From Puccinellia tenuiflora (taxonomy: Eukaryota > Streptophyta > Magnoliopsida > Poales > Poaceae), in contig QRDG01000823.1 in NCBI GenBank assembly GCA_012064385.1, positions 414,846 through 478,845 of the forward strand: a stretch of DNA of 64,000 bases, written 5' to 3'. Every line of letters starts with the position of its first letter. The first letter of the stretch is position 1. Below are positions 40,891-53,861 of this stretch, piece by piece. The position numbers were made by a program, and so were the translations under genes. Below the pieces are notes generated by a model. It saw nothing but the letters and a program-made list of their open reading frames with translations, was not told the origin of the DNA and did no database searches.

Positions 40891-42042
40891 TAGGGGTGGA
40901 ATCGAGCCGAGCCGAGCCGGCTCGTGGCTCGGCTCGGTCAGGCTCGTGAAATATCGAGCCGAGCCTGGCTTGGCTTGGTGCTCAATCTTTTTTAGAAAAG
41001 GGGCTCGACGCTCGGCTTGACAAGCTCGAGGCTCGGCTCGGCCGGCTTGCGAGCCGAGCGCAAGATGCCAGCTATCCCCGATTCCTCCCATGCGTTTCTC
41101 ACATCGCTGATCCCCTCCGGTCTTGTCCATGTTTCCTTCCCGACTCAGGCGACTAGGGTTAGCGCGCCGCTACCGGCGGCGGCTCCGCCGGTCGCTGCCA
41201 CCCGCAGAGGATCTGCATCCTCCCATGGCTCGGCTCCCCTTTAAACCTTGCTCCTCCCGTGATGCGCGCGGCGCAGCGCGTCTGTCGGTAGCGGCGGCCG
41301 CCGGCCGTCCGGCAGGGACCAGGAGCTCCTCCAATACCAGCTGCTCGTCTCCTCCACCAGACCACCACCTGATCCCCTTTTCCTCCACGATTGCATAGAC
41401 CTCCGGTTGCTCTTTGTCGCCGACAGTCGCCGTCCGTCCGGTGGCTGCACGCAGCGCAGCAGCAGACTCATGTTCTCCCTTGACTGCTCCTTTGATCCTA
41501 CCCAACTATTCATCCCATGGGCCATGGCTCCTCGGATCCTCCTTCCCAGTCGAGTCTTGTTTGTCATATATTACTTCATCCACTGTACTAGTTGGCCGGA
41601 AGCTAGCATACCAAGAAAAACAACATATCATGTGTGTATCTCTCGCTCGTTTGTGTAGAGTTTGACGTTTGGATATACTTAGGATTGTCTTTTCAATTTG
41701 TTTTTGGACAAAGTCTATGTATGGCTTGATTGTTTTATCAAATGAAATTTAGGGTGAAAATATACACATATTGTTGGATTATTTTAGATCAAAGCATTGC
41801 ATATATTGTGTTAAATATGACTAGAAATTTTTGTAATATGCATGTGAACTAGCCAAGGTCATGGTGATTTTTGTATTCTTCGAGCCTTCGAGCCGGCTTA
41901 CGAGCTTCATCGAGCCGGCTTGTCGAGCTTTCGAGCCTGGCCATAAGGCTTAGGCTTGGCTTATCTGACCTCCGAGCCGAGCCGAGCCCGAGCCAAGCCT
42001 TGTCAAGCCCGAGCCGAGCCTCGAGCTTTGTGTCCACCCCTA
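40891..42042. mobile_element. hAT element in the SOSEKI upstream region
   Basis: Ends TAGGGGTGGAA and TGTCCACCCCTA are inverted and flanked by the 8-bp duplication CACCTCAC (40883-40890 and 42043-42050), the hAT signature. Both subterminal zones are filled with 'gagccgagcc' and 'ggctcggctcg' motifs (40900-41055, 41880-42025). The 1152-bp element has no transposase. Its GC-rich middle (about 41060-41570) looks like captured leader or exon DNA. The right end is about 115 bp from the SOSEKI TATA box, so its motifs or its methylation could affect that gene. Confidence 0.93.
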
Positions 42043-42155
42043 CACCTCACCGCCGAATTTCCACCAGTCAGTCACGAGCGCCCTCTTCGTCAGTTTGAAC
42101 CGAATCCGCCGCCACCTCACTCATCGCCATCGCGAGCACGGCGTCACCATCTCCC

Positions 42156-42164
42156 TATAAAAAT
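42156..42164 (+). promoter_or_regulatory. Probable TATA box of the SOSEKI gene
   Basis: TATAAAAAT within 'ctccctataaaaatgg', 137 bp upstream of the ATG at 42293. Spacing suggests a start site near 42190 and a 5' leader of about 100 nt. Confidence 0.6.
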
Positions 42165-42292
42165 GGCACATGCCGCCTGACGCTGTGACGACGTACACAT
42201 TCTCCTTCTCCTTCCCCCACACACGGCACCGGCACGGCAGCGCTCGCCACTGTACTGCGAGCTACGGAAGGGTAATCTGAAGAGCGGAGGGA

Positions 42293-44436
42293 ATGGCGAG
42301 CTCTCGTGGACGCTGGGCGAGCCCCGAGCGGACCGTGGTGTGGACCGAGCCGCCGCCCAAGTCATCCGCCAGGCGCGCGGGTGCGGCCGCGCCGCCGACG
42401 AAGGTGGCCGTGGTGTACTACCTGTCCCGCAACGGCCAGCTCGACCACCCGCACTTCATGGAGGTCCCGCTCTCCTCGCCACAGGACGGCCTCTGCCTCC
42501 GAGGTAACAACCGTTCCTACCTCCCCTGCTCTACTCTACTCTGCTCTGCTCTGTGCCGATCAGGGCAGCCTTGCTTAACTACATTGTCGATGGCGTGCGC
42601 AGATGTGCTGGACCGGCTGACCGTGCTCCGCGGCGCCGGCATGGCGGACGCATACTCCTGGTCGTCCAAGCGGAGCTACAGGAACGGGTACGTCTGGCAC
42701 GACCTCACCGCCGACGACCCCGTCCACCCCGCCAACGGCAACGAGTACGTCCTCAAGGGCTCCGAGCTGCTCCTCCTCCCTCAGCTCCCGGGAGTGCGCC
42801 CGCGCGACGCCTCCGCCTCCTCAACGTCGTCCACATCAAGCTGCCAAGGGAACGACGATAAGAGGATGCCGCCCGCCGCGTCCAGGGCCTCTGCCCGGCG
42901 GAAGAACTGGAGCTCGTTCGACCTGGGAGAGTACAGGGTAGCGGCCGTCTCGCGCGGCGCCGACATGCTTGCGGCGGACGCGGCCACGCAGACGGACGAG
43001 GGTCGACGCGGCCGGCGCATTCGGAACGCGCCGCTGCCCGAGCCTCAGGCGGCGAGGACGGAGCTCGGGAGCGACGAGATCTCGCCGCCGCCGTCGTCCA
43101 GCAGCCCCGACACGCTGGAGACGCTCATCCAGCACGACGCCCGCGTCGCGGCCGCCGCAAACGCCGTCGCGGCGGCCCAGCCCGCGGAGAGGCGGGAGGA
43201 CGTGGGCGTGATCTCGGGCGGGCGGATGCGCGCGTCGGCGGTGCTGATGCAGCTCATCTCATGCGGCTCCATCCCGGCGCCCGCCAAGCGGCTCCCGCGC
43301 GGGCGGTCGGAGCTGAGCAGCAGCAGCTCGGCCGCGGACGGGTTCTCGGGCAGCATGAGCGTGGGCGTGGGCGCGGGCATGGAGCGCGAGTACTTCAGCG
43401 GGAGCCTCGTGGAGACCAAGAGGACGGCGGCCGGCGAGGACCGTGCCGGCATCGGCGGCGAGCTGGGCGCGCTCAAGAGGTCGTCTTCGTACAATGCCGA
43501 CAGGTAGCATCACACTCTCCTCCTGGTTCTTAGCTTGTTGACCTGACACAGATTATCTCATGGGCAACAATTCAGAAAAAGTTGTCCTTTAGCATCACAC
43601 TGAAAAGCTACTTTCGTGATCGAATTCACAATAATTGTCATCAGTGCTGCTAGATGCTACTCCATCCCCAACAGATCGATCTAGCAGCAACTTTTCTGAA
43701 TGATTCCTTTCTTTCATCTCTCTGAATATACAACCACGTGCTGCGGCTCCTACTCTGTTTCCACGCCATGATCTGCTCTCTACTTCCTCTGTGATGCAGA
43801 GGCATAGTGAAGCCACAGTGCACATTCAGCAGTCAGTCACTCAGTGGAGTGATTCCTGGAGATTGCGTTGGTCGATCGAATTCACAATAATCATCATCGG
43901 TTCTGCTAGATGCTGCTTTGTGCAAGACGGCCGATAGATCGATCTAGCAGCAACTTTTATGAAAGAATCCTTTCTTCCATTTCTCTGAAGATAACCACGT
44001 GCTGCTACTCTGTTTTCACGCTACGCTCTACTCTGCTCTATCTGCTCTCCGCCACAATTCCTCTGATGGAAAGGCGGGCATTTCTGCACATTCAGTAGTC
44101 AGTAGAGATTCATACCCATGCGTCACCAAATCTGCCTAGCTAGCTTCTGTTTTTACTTGGAAGATTCTTTCTTTCTCTATTGTCCTTACTGACGGTTCAA
44201 GTGTTTGAACGTGCAGAGCAAGGGACATGAACATGATGGGCACCGGTGCTGCTGCTGCTAGTTGCGGTAAACTTGAGCTTGCGGCGGAGGAGGTGGACGG
44301 CGTTCGTGCCCGGTGCATCCCGGCTTCTAGGAAACCCAGCAGCAACAGGCTACAATCCAGCCACGTCCACGTTAGCGGCGGCCGGCGCGGCAACCAACCT
44401 GATCAACAAACTGGTGCACTGACTGAAGAAAACTAA
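42293..44436 (+). CDS. SOSEKI (DUF966) family polarity protein, three exons
   Basis: Exons 42293-42503, 42603-43503 and 44217-44436 join in frame to 443 codons. All splice sites are GT-AG (GAG^GTAAC...GCAG^ATGTG; GACAG^GTAGC...GTGCAG^AGCAA). Residues about 38-125 form the SOSEKI DIX-like domain: 'KVAVVYYLSRNGQLDHPHF', 'VLDRLTVLRG', 'SWSSKRSYRNG', 'YVWHDLTADDPVHPANGN', 'YVLKGSELL'. Later conserved blocks are 'WSSFDLGEYRV', 'ATQTDEG', 'SPDTLETLIQHD' and 'RMRASAVLMQLISCGS'. SOSEKI proteins polymerise through the DIX-like domain and mark cell edges at the plasma membrane in plants. Rice members were described as OsDSR stress-repressed genes. The start is the first ATG after the TATA box, in GAGGGAATGG context. 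GC-rich exons are typical of grass genes. It is the only intact copy of three here; intron 2 (713 bp) holds an internal duplication. Confidence 0.93.
43617..44105 (+). repeat. Tandem duplication inside SOSEKI intron 2
   Basis: 43617-43858 and 43874-44105 share 'gatcgaattcacaataat', 'gatcgatctagcagcaactt', 'aaccacgtgctgc' and 'ctgcacattcag'-type blocks in order. Each degenerate downstream copy has only one such unit. Confidence 0.75.
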
Positions 44437-45565
44437 TCGAATGGCCATTCCAGCAGTGGTGTGATGCAAACTGAACTGGGGAAGAAGGGACAGTGCTGCC
44501 AGGAGCGGTCAGGAACAGAACCGATTCCTTCTAGAGCTAGGTTGTATTCAGGACAAGATAGATAATTTGTCAACTTCGAATCTCCGATCGAAGCATGTGT
44601 GTCTGGACTGAACGTGAATGAACGCACGCGCATGCATGCAGCGTTTGACTTTGAGCTTGCTGCATCAAAAGCTGCGTCGCATCCAACGCTTTGTGCGTTC
44701 ATGCGGCACGACCGACACGTCATAGCCTAGCCCAACAGGGTCATGGAGCATGTGCGTTTATTTTGACAATTTCGATTTTTTTCTTCATGTTTCACATACC
44801 GGACGATACAAGTGGATTGCAAAGGTTAAAAAAAATTGAACACGCATATATTTACTTAAAAAACAATCACATATTTAAAAAACTTCGTTCACACAACATG
44901 AGAAAAAAAAAATCATATTCATAATCATCAGGACGATGTTTCCAAAATTCACTACGTATACCGTTACACCTCTGCTCCAGTTGCGCGTCATCATCAAGCT
45001 GCGACCTAGCTCTTTAATCTAATTTTTCTGTTTCTACTACATTTGTTCGATCGATGGATCATGAACTCTGCTCTGATCACCTCAGTCTCTATGCAACCTA
45101 AACTTCCATGGGATTTATTAATTTTAAAAGCTGGCATGATGATGCCTTTTATCTAGAATATTTGTTTCCAAAATTCAATGGAATGTCACCAGAGAAAGTT
45201 GGCAAAACAATATACCTAAAGTTTGTATGCAGATGATGAGGACATCTCTGCAATATATGCAACCGCATCTACTACACCTTAAATATAAGGACCTATAACT
45301 ATTAACTCGACTTGTGCACGACGGCTCAATCAACAGCTAATTTCGTTTCTACGAGTTGTTCCTAATATTCAAATAATGGACCTAGCATGAACTAGAGGGA
45401 TAAGTTTCGGAGCATGTTCCCGCATGGAGAAGGCAGCAGCCAGCAGGAGTGCAATTGCTAGAGATGATGACACTACTCGTGGAAAGAACTTTGAAACCAC
45501 CATAAAATTGCATGAAGATTTGGATGATATATTCAAGATCATACTTTAGAATTTCGTCCATAGCT
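44437..45565. other. SOSEKI 3' flank and intergenic DNA
   Basis: 44580-44700 ('catgtgtgtctggactgaac', 'gaatgaacgcacgc', 'gctgcgtcgcat') recurs 3' of pseudogene copy 3 at about 57325-57420 and partly 3' of copy 2, so it belongs to the duplicated unit. The rest shows no gene. Confidence 0.6.
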
Positions 45566-45570
45566 TTGTA

Positions 45571-45958
45571 TGGTGTTGAGTCACCTTTATTTTTGGGCTA
45601 GGCCCATGTGATTTTTGTACCATATTATTCAACGAGTTTCTAGTCTTTATCTAGGGAGGAAAGCCTACCTAGGGTAGGATTCGGTCCCCACCCATGACCG
45701 ACCGAAGTTCCCCTCCTTTCCTCATTATATACCCCCTTAGGTCATCATTTATACTTTTGCTTAGTTAAAATGATCTCAGACTTTGCTAGTCTTCGCCATA
45801 GCCACGAGTGTTGGCTATACCTCCTGTAGTACACACTTGCGGAATCCTACATTTGAATAAATCTCAACTTTTATTCGCAATTCTCATTGCATTATTAGAT
45901 CTTAGTTCTTACTCGATTGTAGGTAGAACTAGACCTTTTAGTCTGGCATCTCGTGCTT
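45571..45958 (+). mobile_element. Possible solo LTR
   Basis: TGTTGAGTCACC start, TATA-like 'attatataccccc' and a 'tctggca' end give an LTR-like layout, but no clear target duplication is found. Tentative. Confidence 0.25.
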
Positions 45959-45959
45959 C

Positions 45960-48784
45960 TGCATGATTGTTAACTCCTGGAGATTGGGTTAACGATTGCG
46001 TAGGCGCTGCATGCGAGCACACAGTAGTCGATCGGCAAGGTCGGACTCCAACATAACTCTTATCTCATCAAAAGATCGGACTAACTTTGCCCTATCAGGC
46101 GATGTACACCTTGCATGTGGGCGAAACCAAGGTGAACATCGATGCACTGTGGATGGCAGGTGGGGGACCGATTGCCCAAAGCAGCCCCCCCCCCCCCCCC
46201 CCCCCCAATAGGAAAGAAATGGGGTGGCGGAAATAAAAATAGACAATTTTCCCATTTTGGAGTCTTTTTTGTTCGAAACACCCAACCAGACTAGTGAGGG
46301 ATGTTTGGGGGTGCCCTTGGAGTTGGCCTAACACGAAAAAGATATATATTCTTGCATAGCATCACAACATGTATGGATGATACTCAAGTTTCCAAGGTGG
46401 AAAAATCCACTGATTCTAAGAGGCATCTATCAACTCGTGAAAAATATCACAATGACGTATTGACAATGAAGTTTTACCAACAGACCACAGATTGGTGAGA
46501 CTTGAAATTCAAGTTCAGACCTTCCCTAATGGCACACGAAAATATATAGGTTCAAAGAACTAAGAAATAGTGGTGATCACTCCATCATGGTTGTTAAAAC
46601 ATGAAAAGCACGTGCTTTACTATTTCTTATTCATTAATTCTAAAATCTGCATCGATCCTACAGGTGTCAACATCAAGTGTTGAAAGAGCGATAAGTCAAG
46701 TGGAGGCTAGGTTAGAAAATCGAATGTGTGATAAGATGTTGAACAATTTTTTGGTCATATTTGTGAAATGAGATGCCTAACTCGACGTAACATATATGAT
46801 GACATAATTGAAATTTGCATGGTATGTACATGTAAAGTGGAGTTGTATTTTGTTGCAACCTTTCGTTCATATTTTGTTTTGTGCGACTATTACTATTTCT
46901 ATTTGAACTTCTTATGTTGTGTCTGCTACAAATATTGAACTTTTCTATCGGATCCATGATATTGTGACCTTTGAGGCTTTCCTATAGCATTTGCATTAAG
47001 ATTTTGACAAAAAATGCACTTATAAGTGAAGTATTGTGATGATACAAATAAATTCACATCAAGTTTTCCAACCCATTGCAGGAATCCTAGCTCTGCTACT
47101 AACGGGTACCACCAGTGAGAGGGATAAGGCGGAGGCAAAGAAGACAAAGCATGTATGTTCTGATGTTAATTAACCAAAATTGAAGTGGATGATGGACATA
47201 CCAAAGTTGCAACTTCCAGCTACAGAACTTATTATTTGAGAAGATTCATTATGGCATCTCCAAGGGAAGCTCTCAAGTGGACATACCATCCGTCCGTTGA
47301 GAGATGTTCAGACAAAATGGACGGCAAATAAGTACCAATTTCCCTGAGTGGACCTCCCATTTGTCCAGAACCCTATGTCTTTATTTTTTCTTATTTGTCT
47401 TAATCATTTTTGAATTCGAATGCAGTGCAAATATATCAACGACATAGTCTAAAGTTTAACGATACAATATTACAAATATAGTTCAATGTATAGAGTTTGA
47501 ATTATATATGCGTTGGCGGGCTCCACAACTATTCCCCTGCCCTGATCGGCGGGGCTTCAGCTACCAAGTTTCTCTTGTCACATATCCACCTAGTCGACGC
47601 CTCAACTCAAGCCCTACTTCTGGGTCAGTATTTTCTTCCAGATTATGTAGTAATCGACACCTTGAATTTTAAGAAGAATAGTTTTGTATCACACTTTATA
47701 AAATTAACTACATAACACTATTGCTAAAGGTAACAACATAAAATTATTTTTATACAATCTAATGTTTCTCGTCGCAGACACACTCCCCATAAATCTAAAC
47801 AATAATCTAAAAAATATTCATTGTTCTAGTACATTTCCTCATAAGAAAAATATTTTATTAAGTGTTTCCCCAAGTTTTCTTTTCTTTGTTTTAAAATAAC
47901 ACAAAACATGCCTGCCCGCATGGCAATCATTTAAATCTTAGTGTATATGTATGTTTTGTTGGCTGTTTTGTTTCCCTGATTATATATGTTTGTAAAGAGC
48001 TTAAAGTTCGATGTCTTATGAATACCTCGATCGATTTCTGTAGAGTGTATGACTGATTCCTTTAAATGTAAGTAAAAATGAAGACAATAGTGTATATATA
48101 TCCTATGTATAAGGTGTCAATATAGAAAATACTAGAGTGTACAAGGTGTTAGTAGTGGAATTCATTTATTCAAATTTTTGGTAGAGTATTACTGGTATAG
48201 ATCAGACAATCGCACACGATTAATCTTACCAATCACACATAATTAACGGCTCTATAGCCATCCATATGTGAGTGATGGAGTAGTCGATCGATCGTACACG
48301 GTTCTGTCTTTGCATACAGTACTTTCAACCTAATCATGTGTGATGACATATCTATCACACACGGTCTCACGATTCCATCCGTCTGTGTTTGAAGTTAATG
48401 TGTGTGTTTACAGAACGCACATTTTATATTTGTAGGACCATGCAGGTAGGTTTTGCTCCAAAGCTGTAACCATATATCAAGAAAACACACACTATTCAAT
48501 AGTAAATCTCAATTACATTTCATTAATTTCACATTTTAAACAACAAGTATTTGCAAGATACATACAAGAAGAAAAAAAAGTTTTTTCTTTTTACGTCTTT
48601 GTTCTCAGGGTTGTAAAAAGAGGTTGGGTATTTTTTAATGAAGAAATTTCGAGAATGTCATGAAACTAGTCATAGTTCTAAGAATGTTATTAAAAGAGTG
48701 TTGTCGTTTGAAAATGATATTTCCGTCAGTTGATCCAGTAGCTGACAGTTAAGTCTGATGCTGAAAGACTTTTTTGATTAATCG
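45960..48784. other. Intergenic DNA
   Basis: Contains a 22-C run (46185-46206) and AT-rich sequence without a supported gene. 48060-48160 ('tagtgtatat', 'ctagagtgtacaaggtgt') is repeated at about 56110-56195, upstream of pseudogene copy 3, and so marks the left part of a duplicated block. Confidence 0.5.
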
Positions 48785-49178
48785 TGTGCTGGACCGGCGG
48801 ACCGTTCTCCGTGGCACCGGCATGGCGGACGGGTACTCGTGGTCCTCCAAGCGGAGCTACAGAAACGGGTACGTCTGGCACAACCTTACCGCCGACGACC
48901 CCGTCCACCCCGCCAACGGCAACGAGTACGTCCTCAAGGGATCCGAGCTGCTGCTCCTCCCTCTGCTCCTCCTCATCGTCCACCTCCAGCTGCCAAGGGA
49001 ACGACGATAAGAGGATGCCGCCAACCGCGTCAAGGAACTCGTTCGACCTGGGCGAGTACAGGGTCTCCGCGGCCGTGCAGATGGGCGCGAGGGCGGACGC
49101 GTCCACGCAGATTGACGAGGGTCGGCGCGGTGGGCGGCGCCGCCCGAGCAGGCGGCGAGGACGGAGCTGGGCATCGAC

Positions 49179-49334
49179 TGTTAGGAATGTAATACGAGTC
49201 CTATGTGGTATGGTATACCATACCACATACTGACTCCTCCTTGTATACGCCACGGCAGGGGCTTTTCCTGCCTCTTATAAACATGTAACCGAGCCCAGGG
49301 GAGAGGGCATCGTTCCCGCATACAAATGCTCACA
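49179..49334 (+). repeat. 5' LTR of the Copia element
   Basis: TG...CA, 156 bp, with 'cctcttataaacatgtaacc' as a probable TATA region. It carries a local palindrome ggtatggtataccataccac, which differs in the other LTR. Confidence 0.92.
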
Positions 49335-49501
49335 TGGTACCAGAGCCTCCTCTTCCTCCCATCTAGCGATAACGAAAACCTAGATCGATTTTTCGATCGC
49401 AAGCAGAAACACAAAGAAGACGAAGACAATCGCCGAGCGATCTGCCCTCCGGTCCCGATCGGTGGTGAAGAACAATATCAGAAACCCTCCCTCCCTCTCC
49501 C

Positions 49502-50857
49502 ATGGCGTCCTCCTATGCGTCATTGACAACCTTGGCGTCCTCCCTCGGGGCACCGCCAACAGATAAACTCACAAGGGCAAACTTTCTGCTCTGGAAGATG
49601 CAAATCCTGCCCGCTGTTCGTGGTGCGCTGGTCATGGGACTACTTGATGGTTCCGACCCTGCACCACCCAAAACCATCGAGGAAGAAGATGAGAAGACAA
49701 AGGAGAAGAAGACAATCTCAAATCCAACTTATGGGGTGTGGCTCACCCGTGATCAGCAGGTTTTGAGTTGGTTACTCAAAACCCTATCCCCTGAAATCAT
49801 GGCTCACGTGATGGGTGCTGAGCATTGTGTTGAGGTATGGTCCTCTATTGTGGAGCTTTTTTCGTCTCAGTCCAAGGCGCAAATCAACAATCTTCGTAGT
49901 TCCCTCGCCAACACCAAGAAGCAAGACATGAAGGCTGACAAATTCATCACCACCATGAAAGGTTTTGCCATGGAACTGGCTGCTGCTGGAAAGAAGATTG
50001 ACGATGATGAGTTATAAGGTTATATTCTCAATGGTTTGGGCCGAGATTACACCCCCTTTGTTGCCTCCCAAAATGCTGCCCCCAACACTACTCTTGCCGA
50101 CATGTGTTCTCAGCTCACAGCATATGATCAACGCCAGGCCTTGCTCTCTGAATCTGACCCGGACATCACTTTTCAGTCCTCGGCTCATGCTGCAACCCGT
50201 GGACGTGGGCGTTCTTCTCGCCCAACTACTCCTCATGGAGGTCATAATGGTGACTACCGTGGCACCTATGGAGGCAATGATCGTCCTAATTATGGCAATG
50301 GTTACTATGGAAGTAACTATAACCGTGGTGGCTATGACAATCAGCGAGGCCGTCCCTTCTATGGAAACCAAGGTGGCCGTGGCAATCAAGGGGGCCGTGG
50401 CAATCGGGGGGGCCATGGTGGTGGTCGGGGTGGTCGTATACCCACCACTTATCAGGACACTGACTGTCAAATTTGCAAGAAACATGGGCACCCTGCAAAT
50501 CAGTGTTGGTGGCGTTACTCGGATCGTGAAGATGGCAATGATGATTTCAACAATGATCGTAAAGGAGCATATGGTGTTGACACCAATTGGTACATGGATA
50601 CCGGCGCCAACAACCACATCACCGGAGATTTGAATAAACTTCATACTCATGAGCAATATCAAGGACGTGATCAAGTTCATAATGCTAGTGGACAAGGTAT
50701 GGCAATTACAAATATTGGTCATTCGATTTTGCACACCCCTCATAGTTCTTTTCAACTTCGTAACATCCTTCATGTTCCTTCTGCATCCATGAACTTGCTC
50801 TCAACTCATAAAATTGCCCTAGATAATAATGCCTTCGTTGAATTTCACCCTGTTTGA
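49502..50857 (+). pseudogene. Copia Gag and protease region, broken
   Basis: From ATG 49502 the Gag frame ('LTRANFLLWKMQILPAVRGA', 'YGVWLTRDQQVLSWLLKTL') runs to a TAA at 50015-50017 and then continues in the same frame ('GYILNGLGRDYTPF'), so one nonsense change cuts it. A glycine/arginine-rich stretch precedes a CCHC knuckle CQICKKHGHPANQC (50465-50506). The aspartic protease motif WYMDTGANNHIT, with DTG at 50597-50605, follows. The frame ends at 50855-50857 after 'VEFHPV', where a deletion has removed the link to the integrase region. Confidence 0.9.
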
Positions 50858-53800
50858 AGGTCCATGTTCTGATGGTCTTTATCCCCTAGTACCCATCTCC
50901 TCAGGATCTTCCAAGCACGCCTTCATCACCATCAAGCCTTCCTCATCCACCTGGCATCGTCGTCTAGGGCATCCGTCGTCGTTTATTGTTAAACAAGTTC
51001 TTCGCAAAAATAACTTAGACTACTCCCCAGAAATAACTCCTTATGTGTGTGATTCTTGTCAACAAGCTAAGAGTCATCAGTTACCCTATCCCACTTCTAC
51101 TAGTGTTTCCACTGTTCCTTTGGAACATGTGTTTTCTGATGTATGGGGTCCTGCTCCCTTATCTGTTGGCAAGCATTCATACTATGTAAGCTTTATTGAT
51201 GACTATAGCAAATTTACTTGGATTTACTTGCTAAAGAATCGTTCTGAGGTCTATCAAGTCTTTCTCGATTTTCAGCAACTTGTTGAACGTAAATTTGGTT
51301 GCAAAATTATTACTATGCAAACTGATTGGGGTGGTGAATATGAGAAACTCCATACTTTTTTTCAACGTGTGGGCATTACTCACCATGTCTCATGTCCTCA
51401 TGCCCACCAACAAAATGGTTCGGCCGAACGCAAACATCGCCATATTGTAGAGGTTGGTCTTGCCTTACTTGCCAATGCTTCCATGCCATTAAAATTTTGG
51501 GATGAAGCTTTTCTTACAGCTACCTTTCTCATTAACATGTTACCCACAAAGGTGCTTAATTTCTCCACTCCTACGGAAAAACTTCTCAACACTACACCTA
51601 ATTATGATTCCCTTCGTGTGTTTGGGTGTGCTTGTTGGCCTAATCTTCGTCCCTACAATCAACGAAAACTTGCGTTTCGCTCCAAACAATGTGTTTTCTT
51701 GGGCTATAGCCCCCTTCACAAAGATGTTAAATGTCAATTCTGGTCGTATATATATTTCCCGTGATGTAGTATTTGATGAACAAGTTTTTCCGTTTGCATC
51801 TCTTCATCCTAATGCCGGTGCACAACTTCGCAAAGAAATCCTTTTGCTTCCCCCTCCTTGCATCCTACATATGAGGGTGTGCATAATCATGATCATTTGC
51901 CTATTGTACCAGTTACTGACGCTTTACAGGTTGCGGAAAGAAACCAGCATGGTGAAAACTGCTTGCAAAATCAGTCTCTAGCACATGAAATATCAGGTTC
52001 AAGTACAGCCAAAACTGGCAATGATGAGCCAATCATTGGCAATGATAGCACACAATCTGCACCGGATCATGTGCCAGATTCTCCCGCCGGCCACTCCACC
52101 CACGCCGAACCGGCTCCTCCCACGTCGCCCATGGACCTCGCTCCTTTCGCGCGCATGCAGCTGCCGCGCCAGGTCGGATCCCCTGACCCTGGATCCTCTG
52201 TGGCTGACGCTCCTATGCCTGCTCCACGAACACGATTTCAGAAAGGTATTCAAACTCCAAAAATTTACACCGATGGTACAGTCCGGTATAGTTTATTTAC
52301 CTCTACAGGTGAGCCTACAAATCTCAAAGAAGCACTTGGTCATGATCGTTGGAAGCAAGCAATGCATGATGAATATGATGCTCTTATGCACAACAAGACG
52401 TGGCACCTTGTTCCTCCTAGTGCAAGCAAAAACTTGATTGACTGCAAATGGGTATATCGAATCAAAAAGAATTCCGATGGTACTATTGATCGATACAAAG
52501 CACGACTTGTTGCAAAAGGATTTAAACAAAGGTATGGACTTGATTATGAAGATACCTTTAGTCCCGTGGTCAAAATAGCTACAATTCGTCTTGTTTTAGC
52601 TATTTCTGTGTCGAAAGGATGGAGTCTTCGACAACTAGACGTCAAGAATGCGTTTTTACATGGCGTTTTGGAAGAGGAAGTCTATATGAAACAACCTCCT
52701 GGTTTTGAAGATTCACGCTTTCCGCATCATATTTGCAAGCTAGATAAGGCTCTTTATGGATTAAAACAAGCCCCTCGAGCGTGGTACTCTCGTCTCAGTT
52801 TGAAGTTGATTGAGTTGGGATTCAAACCCTCAACTGCTGATACGTCCCTCTTTCTCTATAACAACTCCGGTGTCACTATATTCATGCTTATATATGTTGA
52901 TGATATCATTGTCACTAGTTCTTCTGATTCAGCAGTTACTACTCTTCTTCGTCAGTTGAGTGTGGATTTTGCTATCAAGGATCTTGGTGATCAACATTAT
53001 TTTCTTGGCATGGAGGTTACTAAAACTAATGATGGTCTTCTGTTGACTCAAGCTAAGTATGCTGCAGATATCATAGCACGAGTTAACATGACAGGATGTA
53101 CACCTACTCCAACTCCGTTGCCTACTATGGATAAGCTATCTTTGACTGATGGCACACCTCTTGGCTCTGATGATAGTACAAATTACAGAAGCATTGTTGG
53201 AGCTCTACAATACTTAACCTTGACTAGACCTGACTTGGCTTTCTCTGTCAACAAAGTCTGTCAGTATCTTCATGCTCCCACAACAGCTCATTGGACTGCT
53301 ACAAAACGGATTTTACGATACATACAAGGTACATTGCATACTGGTATCACGTTTCAGCGATCTTCCTCTACTTTGCTTAGTGCCTTTTCAGATGCTGACT
53401 GGGCAGGCTGTCTTGATGATCGACGCTCCACTGGCGGGTTTGCTATATTTTTTGGCCCAAACTTAATCTCCTGGAGTTCCAGGAAACAAGCTACTGTCTC
53501 ACGATCTAGTACAAAAGCTGAATATAAGGCTGTTGCTAATGCTACTGCTGAGCTAATTTGGGTTGAAGCCTTGATTCGTGAACTTCGTGTCTCTCTTAAG
53601 GAACGTCCATGTTTATGGTGTGACAATCTTGGCGCCACATATTTATCTGTCAATCCTATTTTCCGTGCCAGAACTAAGCACATTGAGATTGACTATCATT
53701 TTGTTCGAGAGAGAGTTGCAAGAAAATTGTTGGATATCAAGTTCATTTCCAGTAAAGATCAAGTAGCGGATGGCTTCACAAAATCTTTACCTGTACATCT

Positions 53801-53861
53801 TTTCAAGGATTTTAAGCATAATCTTAACCTTAGTATAGTTAAGTTTAAGGGGGGCTGTTAG
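50829..53861 (+). pseudogene. Copia integrase, reverse transcriptase and RNase H, frameshifted
   Basis: Integrase: GAG-pre-integrase 'TWHRRLGHPSSFIVKQVL', zinc motif 'CDSCQQAKSHQLPYP', and catalytic residues in 'VFSDVWGPAP' (D), 'MQTDWGGEYEKL' (D) and 'NGSAERKHRHIVE' (E). The frame is lost near 51740, resumes one phase over ('VNSGRIYISRDVVFDEQVFP') and shifts back near 51850. RT follows from about 52340: 'WVYRIKKNSDGTIDRYKARL', 'RQLDVKNAFLHG', and YVDD at 52893-52904. RNase H: 'SDADWAGCLDDRRSTGG' and 'SSTKAEYKAVANATAE'. The RT-RNase H frame 51858-53861 is open and stops just inside the 3' LTR. No active polyprotein is possible without the lost frame. Confidence 0.92.

Noticed and set aside
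45571..45958. A confident solo LTR
   Set aside because: The LTR-like start and TATA are present but no target duplication or matching second copy was found; kept only as a low-confidence feature.
48785..49233. A second functional SOSEKI gene
   Set aside because: Exon 1 is absent, deletions shift the frame at about 48960, and a retrotransposon splits exon 2.
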